Shown here in pieces: positions 1-12,805 of a DNA stretch of 64,000 bases. The stretch comes from Sipunculus nudus (lineage: Eukaryota > Annelida > Sipuncula > Golfingiida > Sipunculidae). Location of the stretch: positions 26,467,956-26,531,955 of the forward strand of contig CM049312.1 in NCBI GenBank assembly GCA_026874595.1, read 5' to 3'. The notes under the pieces are model-generated. The model worked only from the letters and a program-made list of their open reading frames with translations, ran no database searches and was not told the origin of the DNA. A program made the translations under genes and the position numbers. The number at the start of each line of letters is the position of its first letter. Within the stretch, counting starts at the first letter, position 1.

Positions 1-429
1 ATAATTTTGCCAAGAGCTGATGTCTTAAATAGAGAACAAGCCGCCATGATTACATTAAGTGACCCACAGTCCTTTGCAACGATATTTAGACTGGGAACCC
101 GCTCTGATCTTAACGCTGTTTGAACTGGAAAAAGCGGGCGATAATAGATGTCGGTGGCGGGTACCAGTCGATCAACGTCCGCTCATTCCAAATTCCTGTA
201 TATTGTTATGTTTAAATCACCGCGGGCTTACAAGGATCGTTAGGGATTATATTTCATTAATATATTAAGGTAAGAACGTGGTAAAGTTGCCAGAAAGTCC
301 CATTAACTACCAAAGACACTAACGGATGCATTTTGGTGTGTATATTTAGTAGTTTTAAGAGTTTTTTTTGGTGCCTTCTGCCAGTGTCTACCATTTCACC
401 ATTACAAGGCCTAACTGTACAGGCCATTC

Positions 430-458
430 CCACAACTGTGATCGTATCACAGTTGTGG
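430..458. repeat. Perfect 13-bp inverted repeat
   Basis: CCACAACTGTGAT, loop CGT, ATCACAGTTGTGG. No gene lies next to it. Confidence 0.85.
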
Positions 459-692
459 ATCCGCAACAACCAGTTCCAATGTCGGCATGTTTTCCGGGAT
501 TTGTTTATACAAAGGAGACAATATAAAAAGTTCTAGGCTTTAGGTTGCAAGAGCCATTTCTCCGACTACCGAATGATTAATAATAATGTCTTACCTGGCA
601 CGTAATTCGTATGAGACAAATAATCCAAAATATAGCAAGACAGTTCATAATGACTGCGATATAGTAAACAATGGTCAGGCGATACCAGTTGA

Positions 693-740
693 TGACGTCA
701 GTCAATACGACGTCATGCGTCATCGACTTTTGTGACGTCA
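693..740. promoter_or_regulatory. Cluster of CRE-like TGACGTCA sites
   Basis: TGACGTCA at 693-700 and 733-740 with ACGACGTCAT between (707-716). No linked gene is recognised, so function is unknown. Confidence 0.35.
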
Positions 741-3419
741 TTATTATGTTGTAGGTAGCTCTCGTACCATGGGCATGGAAGACCTTCTGTGTAGGAGCGT
801 TTTAGGGGCTCATTATAAAAATAAGTTAAAAGGGCGGAGCATTTGGGCTGTGGTGGATAGGTCAATTGTGTAATTGTCTATGGAAATGCTAACCAACTAA
901 CTCTCATTCTGAGTGAACATGTACTCTATATTTATCCATTAAATGTACAAGTGGATGAAAAAGAAAAACGACGGTATGATGACAAAATTTTGACACGTCA
1001 TGAACTCAGATAAACGAATCATTTATAAAAGCCGATCATTTTTTTTTCTCTATGCTGCCTACTTACATTTGGCAGCCTACTGGGATTTATCAGGCTCAGT
1101 GATGCCAGGGGTTAAGACTAGGCACGACCTCTAAATGTGATACGTCAGGAACAATCGTAAGACGGTAGTGATGCCGGTGGTAAAGAACGACCGCGGAAGG
1201 AACATCGGTAGGAAATCTTGGATACCCGCAATTAGCAAGGTTTTGTATAATAGTTCCTGAACGTAAGTTGTAGCAGACCATCGCGCGACCGTTTTACGAT
1301 GGTCTTACCCTGTCGCAACCAATAATATGCATCTACAACCAGCTATCGGTCATAAAGGTTGTCACAGGACAGTCGTTAGACTATGGCACGAACATATATG
1401 ACCAGTCACAAAACTGTCATTGATGGTCTAACGTTTGTCGTACGACAAGTCGCAAAACAGGTAGCATATAATCACTGATGGTCGTGCGATGTTCATGCTA
1501 ATGTGACCGCATCTGTTTTTTATGCCTAAAAGACACACACAGTCACAACGACCTCCTTTTGCGACCGTCGAGGTCGAATGTACGGAGAAAATGTAAGACA
1601 CTTTAATTATGCTGGGTTAACACCTAGCCAGGATTGTGCGATTCCGATGAGAACCAAGGATCGCATTAGATCTTCATGATCGTGGAAATTTTTATTGAAT
1701 ATTTTTTATCTTTTTTTACAATTTCATACACGTAAATATGATGCAATACGTTTTGTCAGGTTCCTGGACAAGATTTTATACGAACTAATAACCGAATCCT
1801 TACCATACTGTGAAGATTGGATACGATTCTATGGCTAATCCTTGCGATCTTATAAAAAAAGCGTGAAATGTCTAGGGGAATGAATAAAGAAGTCAGTGTT
1901 TTTTGTTAACAAATAATTATAATTTATTTTTTAAAAAGTCCTAACATTACAATAAACTAAATCAATACAATTTCACAGTATATGAATAAAATGTACAGTA
2001 CCGGAGTGTCCGGATCCTAGGCTTTGATTCTGGATACCACCACTGTCACAGCTCAATCTGAGCCCTTTAAACCCAATAATTCACGTTAATAGTAATAATC
2101 CAAAGGCAAAATGGAGACAGTCCGTATTAAATCTGCATTACGTCCGTTATATTTCTGACACCAGTGCCATTATCGGTAAGGTCCTAAAACTGACGAGAAG
2201 GTATCAACACTCTTAGTGCTCGCTGGTATTTTCCTTTCTGTCGGCTCTAAACACAGCCCCTAATGTATAGCTTCTCACCCTAAAATTCTAGAAATGGAAA
2301 ATTCCAAAAGAACAATACACACGCACATAAACAGAGTTGAAACATCTCGAACAAAGAACGCTGTGTCTCTACGCTCCAGACCCCACACGCGAGCCAGCGC
2401 CCAACAAGCCAGGTTCCCATAGCGACGAACTATGCCTGCGCTACACGAATCAGAATGTCAACAGACACTTGTAACACTCCTTCGCACAATTAAACAGACA
2501 CTTGTAACAGTATATTTTGCATTTCCACAGTTTGCCAAGTCACTCCACAGGCACTGAGGAAACATGGATATTTTTCTACGCTCAATTAGGTTTAGCCCGC
2601 TACGCTCCATAGCGCTCTTTCACGTTCTTCCACGTTCTTCCACGCTCTAACACGATCTGTTAAGATGCTCACGCTATATATGTATCTGAAACGATTAAAA
2701 AATATCGGCATAATCGTGGTAAAACTTTAAGCAGGTTCATAAATTTGGACTCAATCATAAAGATGTCTCGCGATCACGGAGATCCCTGGCGATCACCATC
2801 ATTTTAAGCTACGATCTGTCACGCTCTATAAGATGAGATGTGATTCTCATATGATTTTTAAATGAATGACCAAATCGTGGTTATCGTGGTCTGTAAATCC
2901 AGTATTATAAGTACTGCTGGTGTTATGTTCCTACCTCTATGCTGTAGTGTAAATGTCTTTATTTGCTCCAAATGAGCATTAGAAATGCTTTCTATTACTG
3001 TTCGATATTATATATTTTTTAAGTCTATTCATATAATTATGTCTCACTGAAAAGTTTTAACGCGCACCATAAACCCACTTTTATCAACCTCATATTTTCT
3101 TTGACGTAAATGAAAGCTTGATGTATATAAATATGATCGAAGGGGTTCAGAGTAAAACAAGTAAGCATTACGACGATTGATTTTATAAAAGCATCATTTG
3201 ACATATAGTCGATAATATTGGCCTTTTTATTGCTTTTTAGGGCGCGGATGGTCACTTCACTATATATTTCACTGTCACCACTGAAACAAATGTATATATG
3301 TAGCTAGATAACATCTGTGTTCTCAAATATCAGAGTAAACATGAGGGCCCTCCAAGACTCAAAACCATCGATTTCAATTTATTTTTTTTTTTTTCATCTT
3401 TTATCATTCAAGATGTCCA

Positions 3420-5110
3420 ATACAGCTGATTTTCAAAAGGTTAAATCTGGGCGCAATATCAGTCCTAGGTCACAACTATGCAGCTGATATTTATTTTTTA
3501 CCTTGCCCTTATTGTAGTCGATTGCCAATTATCGCACAGTTGCGGGCTTCGGGTTTAGAGGGCCTTGCAGGGATCGCTTGGCGATTGCATACATCTGTTT
3601 TAGTCTGATCTTTTAGCTTATTTCCAAGTGTTTAGTTGTGAAGCTGACTTAAGAAAAGGGCGTGCTTAACTTTTTTTTTTTTTTGGCCTTGATGGAGGTG
3701 TGCGGTCTTCTGAGTGCAATCTGATTTAGTAATGTGTTATTGTTATGGTCGGCCCGGCTTGGCAGTAAAACGCTAATTATGATATTCATTTACCTTTTCT
3801 CTCTATTGTCCCACAACAAGAATAAGTTAAGACCTGACAGGCCGTCATTGATTATGTTTTCTATTAAATATGTAAAATAAGACATTACTTCATGCCTCGA
3901 TAGATGAGTGACTATCTGCGACGATCAAGGAACCCTACATTTGTTATATAATTTAACTATAATTTAATTTAAATTTTACTAAACAACAACGGAGCTGTTT
4001 TATTGCTAGCTGAAAATATTCGTTGTAAAAGGACAAACATTTGGAACTGTTACTTAATCTGGCCTCCTTAGTAGGGTTTGCGCTAGATCTCAAGTATAGC
4101 TATCGTGTTCTCACACAACAATAAATAGTTACGACCTGCAAAGCCGTCAGTAATTTTGTTTTCTACTAATTGATTACTTCATAACTAGATAGGTGAGCGA
4201 GTATCTACGACGGTCAAAAAACCCCACATTGGTTATATAATTTACCAGTAGTTGGTAGTACCTGTCATAGATGTAGCAATTAAGCCACGTAAGCACAGTT
4301 GACCTGTCTGCGACTCATATAAGCATTACCGCCAGCACAGTCTTCACTAAGAACCATGTACTGACGTACTATGGTCGGGATCCGGCTAACAGCTGTTTAA
4401 AGAATGACTTTCAATAATTATATTATTCTGTGTTTGCTCTTTATAATATATATTTTTGTCCATACAACGTCACCAAAAGCCCTGAAATTTGATACACAAA
4501 AATATTTGTTATAAATGTAAAAATAAATTTATAAATCCAACATAGGCGGTATAACTGTACCTTAACTAGAATACGTAATACAATGCCCGCCATTCATACT
4601 TGTTTGGATATCGGATATATAGGCAAATTATGGAATATCACGAACGCTTGCATGGACTACAAATAATGGTGGTCCTTATGCAGCATATTATGTGAAATTA
4701 TGCCGGGTCTGTTTGAATACAATTTAGAGGAATGGGCAATAGAGTACCTACCATGCGGGCTATATATCAGCTTATTAGCGTATCACTAATGCACCAAGAG
4801 CCACAGGAACTAGGACAGTATGTATTATTGCATGTCACTTAAATGCTGGTAATTATATGCATAAGACAAATGACTGTCATATAGCGCATGGGGTCTAAAA
4901 CTCTTTCACTATAGCAGACTCTTTGTTCTTTCTTTTTTAATTTTTAACTCATCAACAACGGAACTGTATTTATTGCTAGCAGAAAATATGTGTTGTAAAA
5001 GGACAAACATTGGTACGGTTAGTTTTGCATCCATAGTAGGGTTTGCGCTAGATCTCCAATATAGCTTATTTTCAAAAGCTGAAATTTGGGCACAATATTA
5101 ATCTCAGGTC
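3420..5110. repeat. Diverged direct repeats downstream of gene A
   Basis: Segment pairs: about 3820-3960 with 4110-4250 (CATTGGTTATATAATTTA type), about 3985-4100 with 4950-5067 (GTAGGGTTTGCGCTAGATCT shared), and about 3425-3530 with 5065-5150. Words of the last (TTTTCAAAAG, GGGCACAATATTA, CTAGGTCA) recur near 39.26-39.50 and 57.69-57.79 kb. Confidence 0.55.
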
Positions 5111-5416
5111 AAATATTTGCATCAGTGGTCTATTGGCGATTGTATACACTGAATTTCTATTTGTGGTTTACAGTGAGTTTTTTTTTTTATCCTTTAATGT
5201 AATTAATTTCAGACACCAAAAATCAGAGAAGTATATATCTCTTACTGCCATATATACTGTCTGATGGCCTATATTGATACAGGCATCAGACTTTCCACAT
5301 TTTGTGTAGTGAATTACGTGGAAGTTACATTTAGAAGCAGTGTCACGAGAAGGCTCCTGCCATTCTATCTCAACAGGGATTAAAAAATAATCAGAAATGA
5401 TTATTAAGAATCTATT

Positions 5417-5422
5417 TTTATT
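5417..5422 (-). promoter_or_regulatory. PolyA signal of gene A
   Basis: AATAAA on the minus strand, about 70 nt past the point where the 3' end aligns with gene B, whose own AATAAA is in the matching place. Confidence 0.6.
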
Positions 5423-7251
5423 GCTTTCTTACTCAAAAGAAGCTAAGATACCTTGCACTGTTTCAGGAAATATCAGTCAGAGAAGGTTAAGGAAGCCAAT
5501 AACATCCCTTTGCCTTTGCCGTTATCCAATGAGCCTGGTCTCCTTTTGCCTTTGCCTTATTCCCATGAGTCTGGTCCGCCTTTGCCTTTACCGAATTCCC
5601 ATGAGTCTGGTCGGCCTTTCCCTTTGACTTTGCCGTATTCCCATGAGTCTGGCCGGCTTTTGCCTTTGCCGTAATCCCATGAGTCTGGTCCGCCTTTGCC
5701 TTTCCCTTTCCCTTTGCCGAATTCCAATGAGTCTGGCCCGCCTTTGCCTTTGCCTTTTCCGTAATCCCATGAGTCTGGTCCGCCGTTGCCTTTGCCTTTA
5801 CCGTATTCCCATGAGTCTGGTCCGCCTTTCCCTTTGCCTTTGAAGTATTCCCATGAGTCTGGTCGGCCTTTGCCTTTGCCGTAATCCCATGAGTCTGGTC
5901 CGCCTTTGCCTTTGCCTTTGCCGAAATCCCATGAGTCTGGTCCGCCTTTGCCTTTGTCTTTGCCGTAATCCCATGAGCCTGGTCCGCCTTTGTCTTTGCC
6001 TTTGCCGAAATCCCATGAGTCTGGCCCGCCTTTGCCTTTGCCGTAATCCCATGAGTCTGGTCCGCCTTTGCCTTTGCCTTTGCCGTATTCCAATGAGTTT
6101 GGCCCGCCTTTGCCTTTGCCGTATTCCCATGAGTCTGGTCCGCCTCTGCCTTTGCCGTATTCCCATGAGTCTGGTCCGCCTTTGCCTTTGCCGTATTCCC
6201 ATGAGTCTGGCCCGCCTTTGCCTTTACCGTATTCCCATAAGTCTGGCCCGCCTTTGCCTTAATCCCATGAGCCTGGTCCGCCTTTGCCTTTGCCGTATTC
6301 CCATGAGTCTGGTCCGCCTTTGTCTTTACTGTATTCCCATGAGTCTGGTCCACCTTTGCCTTTGCCGTATTCCCATGAGTCTGGTCCGCCTTTTCCTTTG
6401 CCGTTATCCCATGAGTCTGGTCCGCCTTTCCCTTTTCCCGGAATGTCACATCCCGAGCCTTCAATGAAAATTTTCTCATCTGTAACATCCGCCGAGCGTC
6501 GGGGCCTACCTTTGCCTTTGCCGTTATCCCAAGAGTCTGGTCCGCCTTTGCCTTTGCCATAATTCCAAGAGTCTGGTCTACCTTTGCCTTTGCCGTAATC
6601 CGAAGTGTCTGGTCCGCCTTTGCCTTTGCCGTATTCCCATGAGTCTGGTCCGCCTTTTCCTTTGCCTTTGCCGTATTCCCATGAGCCTGGTCCGCCTTTG
6701 CCTTTGCCGTAATTCAATGAGCCTGGTCCGCCTTTGCCTTTGCCGTATTCCCATGAGTCTGGTCCGCCTTTGCCTTTGCCGTATTCCCATGAGTCTGGTC
6801 CGCCTTTCCCTTTTCCCGGAATTGCACATCCCCAGTCTTCTATGAAAATTTTCTCATCTGTAAAGATACAAGTATGTGAAACATGTAGAAATTTATGCTC
6901 AGTTTTTTTTTTAAGATATTGTATATTTGTTCTTTATAAACATTTAAAAAATGATAAAATATAAAAAAAAAATAAAAGCATTTGTGCGCACAAACAAATG
7001 TGATTTATTGCACACCGTTACAAAATTGACATACTTCCCATCATGAACATATCCGATATGAAGCCAGATACTCACATTCAGCAACTTTCCTGCAATAACG
7101 ACCTATTCTTGCATTTTGAATCTTCCAACCCTCGTCCAAGACCCAGCGCAGCTTTGGTATAAACTCAACACAAGCGGGATGATCCTGGAGCGTCTCCCGG
7201 AAGCACTCCTGCCTCTTATCCTTATCAGCAAGCCACCTGTGTAAAATAGAT

Positions 7252-7326
<75 letters not shown>

Positions 7327-10300
7327 TATTTATAAACCAGATACCACTTGTGAACAATAAAAGCGTTTACCCCTGACACAGTTATCAGTAACATAAATAT
7401 GACCCCGGTTTTGATAAGGTTGTTTTCTCAAGTGACTGATAATATAGGAGAGGGCTGTGTATAGTTAATCAGCTCAAACAGGAATATAACACCTGATAAT
7501 AAAATTGAGACTAATTTTAACAGAAACCTTGACCGTTCGAAAGAAAAAAAGAAAAGGTCGGTCACAGGAAAGAGAAGTTTGAATCCTATTTTAGCTTATT
7601 CAGTGACTGTCCTGACTGGTATATCCAGGTTTTTACAGGAGAATAACCTAAGTAAAATAGTCCAAAAACCCTCGTAACATGATAAATAATGTAGATGGCG
7701 CCAGGAAATTCACTGATCAGTATATAAATTTCAACATATAAATATATTATGAGCAATATTATTTTTACGAATCAGCCAAGCATCAGCTGAGACAAGCCAA
7801 CTCGGACTCGGTCTTGGACTCGAGGGTTCTTGGTCATGTCTTGTACTCGGTCTCGGAGGGAAGGACTCGAGATATCAATTTCGTGTCCAGTAGAATTTTT
7901 TTTTTTCAAACACTCGAATTTGGAGGAATCGGACTCGAGTGACCTGGACTTGGACTTGGACTCGAGTAGCCTTGACTTGGACTTGGACTTGAGTGGCCTG
8001 GACTTGGACTCAAGTGGCTTGGACATGGACTAGAGAGGCCTGAACTTGGACTTGCACTCGATTGGCCTGTACTTGGACTTGGACTCGATTGACCTGGACT
8101 TGGATTTGGACTCGAGTGGCCTTGACGTGGACTCGAGTGGCCTGGCCTTGGACTTGAACTCGAGTGGCTTGGACATGGACTAAAGAGGCCTGGACTTGGC
8201 CTTGGACTCGAGCGGCCTGGCCTTGGATTTGGACTCGAGTGGCCTTGACTTGGACTCGAGTGGCCTGGCCTTGGACTTGGACTCGAGTGGCCTTGACTTG
8301 GACTTGGAATCGAGTGGCCATGACTTGGACTCGAGTGGCCATGACTTGGACTCGAGTGGCATGGACTTCAACTAGGAATCGAGTAGCTTGGACTTCGACT
8401 ATGACTCGGGTGGCCTGAACTGAGACTCGAGTGGCTTGGGCTTGGACATGGACTCGAGTGGCCTTGACTTGCACTCGAGTGACCTGGACTTGGACTTGGA
8501 CTCGACTGGCCTGGACTTGGACTCGATTGGCCTGGACTTGGACTTGCAATCGAGTGGCCTGGACTTGGACTCGAGTGGTCTTGACTTGGACTTGGACTCG
8601 AGTGGCCTGGTCTTAGACTCGAGTGGCCTGGACTTGGACTCGGGTGGCCTTGACTTGAACTTGGACTCGAGTGGCCTGGTCTTGGACTCGAGTTGCATGG
8701 ACTTGTACTTGGAATCGAGTAGCTTGGACTTGGACTATGATTCGGGTGGCCTGGACTTGGACTCGAGTGACCTGGGCTTGGACTTGGACTCGAGTGGGCT
8801 TGAGTTGGAGTTGCACTCGAGTGGCCCGGCCTTGGACTTGGACTCGAGTGGCCTGGACTTGAACTCGAGTGGCCCGGACTAGGACTCGAGTGGCCGTGAC
8901 TTGGACTTGGACTCGAGTGGCCTGGTCTTGGAGTCGAGTGGCCTGGACTTGGACTCGGGTGGCCTTGACTTGGACTTGGACTCGAGTGGCCTGGTCTTGG
9001 ACTCGAGTTGCATGGACTTGTACTTTGATTCGAGTAGCTTGGACTAGGACTATGGCCTGGCCTTGGATTTGGTCTCGTGTGGCCTTGACTTGGACTCGAG
9101 TGGCCTTGACTTGGACTTGCAATCGAGTGTCCTGGACTTGGACCTGCTCTCGAGTCGCCTGGACTTTGATTTGAGTGGCCTGGTCTTGGACTCGAGTTGC
9201 ATGGGCTTGGACTTGGAATGAGTAGCTTGGACTTGGACTATGACTCGGATGGCCTGGACTTGGACTGGAGTGGCCTGGGCTTGGACTTGGACTCGAGTGG
9301 CCTTGTCTTGGACTTGCACTCGAGTGGCCTGGAACTGGACTTGCTCTCGAGTGGCCTGGACTGCTTGCACTCGAGAAGCCTGGACTTGGACTTGCACTCG
9401 AGTGGCCTGAACGTGGACTTGCGCCCGGACTCGGATAGTAGGGACTCGACTAAATCCCTCAGTAGTCCCAAAATCATTATTACCTGCATATGCCGTTGAC
9501 GCCTTTGTAGCTCTGCAGACAGAGCCTTGGAGTAAGAATAGGACAATCTGGAATTTAAATGTTTCATATAACATCCATATAAATGAAAAGAACCATATAA
9601 AAACTGAAACATAAAGTAAACAGGTATTGCATTAATCGGTAGTGCATGAATCAAATGTCTTTAGTATTTTTTCTAATCTATAAGAGCTGGCAACGTTTAG
9701 GTCATCTTTTCCCTGCACAAAATACTCATGTATAAGCTTTTACATCCCTTATGCTTGAATCTGATATCGAGTGTCAATATTAATAAAATCAGAATGCATG
9801 AACAAATATGAAAATATATGGTACATATTGTCACAGACTGAATTGTCAACCTCATTATCGTCACTTATGTTCTGTTTTCTAAAGGGAGTTCTAAAACGTC
9901 ACTTCATCTGAACTAGATAACAAGATATATATTGGTGTTATCTTTAAAATACCGGTGCAGTTCTAAATTGCCAGATTTATCAACAGATGAAAATACTTAG
10001 TGTAAGATATCTGTTATCATGGTTAAGACATAATGCCCACCCGTGCAGAATGTACTCGCCAGGCCACTCAGCAAAGTACCAAACTTGTTATACACATCAT
10101 CATACATGCTACACCCGGTCAAGTCCAGCTGTCCTGAAGTCCACTCTTCTCCACAGCGAACTGCCTCAGCCAGCTCGGCTCTGCCAGTAGTAAAGTCAGT
10201 ATGCCATCAGTAGTCTAACGTGTTTATAATGTAAATCTGTTTATATAATCTGTTTATTTTCAGTGATGGGGGAAACAAACTTGCATGACAAATTTTCAAT

Positions 10301-11153
10301 TTGCTCAGGGGCGTCAATATATGGGGGATGGGAGGGATATATCCTTCCACTTTTTGGCAAGAGGGAGGGGTGGGGGCAATGTAATCACCCCCCCCCCCCA
10401 TCCGACTATTCAGATAACAATATTTATATATTTCAAATGAAATATATAAATAAATGGAAATAATCACTCACCATGAAATATGGTTTTAGAAACCTAGTTT
10501 AGAATACTCGAAACATAATCAATACCTTATTTTGTAAAACCTTATACTAAAGTGTAATATTGCTGAAATATGATTAGATATCATATAATATATTTGGAAA
10601 TTAAACTGGTACACACACAAACAAAAATATATATGTGAGTGTATGTGTGATGTGTGTCGGCGAGTCATCCAAACACCATGGAAGATAAATCGACGTCACT
10701 AAATTTGCTGACATTCCGATTAAGTTCTTGATTAAGCGCATTTACCACGAAACAATTTAGACTTTTGAATATTAGAGCATATATATTTATTTACTAACAT
10801 ACCTGTGTTCATGTTCACTATTTTAAATATCAAGACTTGTTATAATGATAATTTCGTTTTTATAAATAACTTTATGAAATAAAATAAAACCACCGGCACT
10901 TGCTACGAAGGGAATTGTCCAAGCGACATAGATTTGTTATGGGTGCCACAAAAGCTTGCTCACTTGCTGTTTTCATTACATTGTACGCCCTCGAAGGTAT
11001 CGTAGTCAATCAACACTTTCACGATCAATTTTCCGCACTGCTGACCCCTAGCGGAGCAGGTGCCTGGGTTCTCTTCTAAAAATAAAAATTAATTATCTGT
11101 TGGACATTTCATAAGCTATCATATAATGCCGAAAAAACTTCAATTATAACATG

Positions 11154-11213
<60 letters not shown>

Positions 11214-12637
11214 ATTTTATATATAAAGCATATAGACTCTCGCCTGAACGCACGTTAGTGTCGCATCAGCCTTTACCGAATCCTTGCAGGATTATTTCTT
11301 CTCGTTTTTTAACCACTTATTTGATTGCTGCTTTGCAAGACACTTAGCCCAGATGTCAGGGTTTGTCGAAATTATGGGTATACTGTTAGTCTCATCTACC
11401 TCGACTCTGCTGAAGGATAATAGTATAATTATGTTTTCAACAAACTGATCATTTTCACTTTCCTTTTCTATGGGTATATATCATTTATATGGAGTAAACG
11501 TTTGTTAAACGATATCGACTTTATATACGTCTGAACATTTAGATCCCTGTTTTATATGCAATTAAACTAGTTACTGTTTTACCTGAGACGCCACGAAAGC
11601 TGTAAAAGCACTCGGTGAATGGGTCTAACTCTCGCTCGTTCTGTAGCAGTTCATAGAGTCCGTCAGGTCGACAGCCGCAGTGACGAGACTGTAAGACCTG
11701 CCTGTAGACCTCTCGGTCTTTTTCTCTGCAAGCAGCTATTTCTGGAGGCATTGTTTCTCCCACAGCTCTGAAGAAAAACACCTTTTCATTAGTTTTCTTT
11801 TTCAACCCTGTGAATAAATGAAGAACTTGGATAAATTTCTAGGTATAGGAGCAGCATTATCTTTAAAATCAGGTGGTATAGCCTCTACCCCTCTGAGACA
11901 CGTACGGCTCGTGTTATAGGGAGCATTGTCGTTTAGTACTGGAACATGATCCTAGAGTAGGCAGGTGGCATCAGCTTTAAGTACACAGTTAGCATTATCT
12001 TTAGGTGTACAGGTAACATAATATGTAGGTATATTTGTAGCATTATCTTAAGGTAAAGCAGTATCATCTTTTTGCATACCTACAAGGGCATTATACAGAA
12101 GCGGATCCAGGGGGGGGGTCCAGGGGGTCCGGACCCCCCCTTTTTCACCCGAAGCAACCTTTTTTAAGGGGTATTAGACGTAATTTTGCGGCCTGGACCC
12201 CCCCTTTTCCAGACGTGATGACCTTTTTTTTAGGATTTTCATAAGTCCTCCTGGGTTGGACCCCCCCTTTTCCTAAATCCTGGATCCGCCCCTGTTATAT
12301 ATTAGTATGGGTAGCATTCTCCAGATGCATATCGGATCATTATGTTGTAGGGACCAGGTTTGTGGCCAAGGGGAAGATCGGGGGGGGGGGGGGGGCGCAG
12401 GGGGCCGCTCGCATCCAACACTCCTTGTCCTCCCGGAATTTATAATAATGATTTAATTTTCTAAAACACAATAATGAAATTCCTGTTACTGGAGTCCGAG
12501 GTTTTGGGACATATTTCAATGTTAAGTATTCCACATGAGGTAATTAATGCATTGCTGATTGAAAATTCTATATTTCAATACGTTTGATCCTGCAAATATA
12601 TTTTTAATTTATTTGTCTTGTACAACAAAAAATATTT

Positions 12638-12690
<53 letters not shown>

Positions 12691-12740
12691 GATGTATGAA
12701 TAGCCACCGTCAGTGAACCGACTCTTCTGTGTAAACATTT

Positions 12741-12805
<65 letters not shown>

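Larger units (their letters stand above)
1..5416. other. Intergenic region downstream of gene A
   Basis: No coding exon with splice context was found on either strand. It holds the 430-458 palindrome, CRE-like words at 693-740, CACGTTCTTC-type short repeats near 2620, and the diverged direct repeats at 3.4-5.1 kb. Confidence 0.6.

Noticed and set aside
5853-6467. Plus-strand frames ([12 protein letters not shown] and [12 protein letters not shown] types) across the repeat
   Set aside because: Antisense readings of the same repeat, open because the unit has few stops in any frame; no splice or start context.
5487-6560. 357-codon minus-strand frame of [13 protein letters not shown] type
   Set aside because: It is a shifted reading of the repeat exon. 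The splice phase from exon 8 and the intact gene B exon 9 select the GGPDSWxYGKGK frame instead.
7690-7720. GGCGCCAGG match as a relic of exon 7 of gene A
   Set aside because: Only about nine bases match gene B exon 7, cysteines are absent and no splice sites flank it.
8010-9122. Long minus and plus frames in the TCGAGTGGCC minisatellite
   Set aside because: Several frames are open at once, with no acceptor or donor; the repeat also occurs inverted in another intron.
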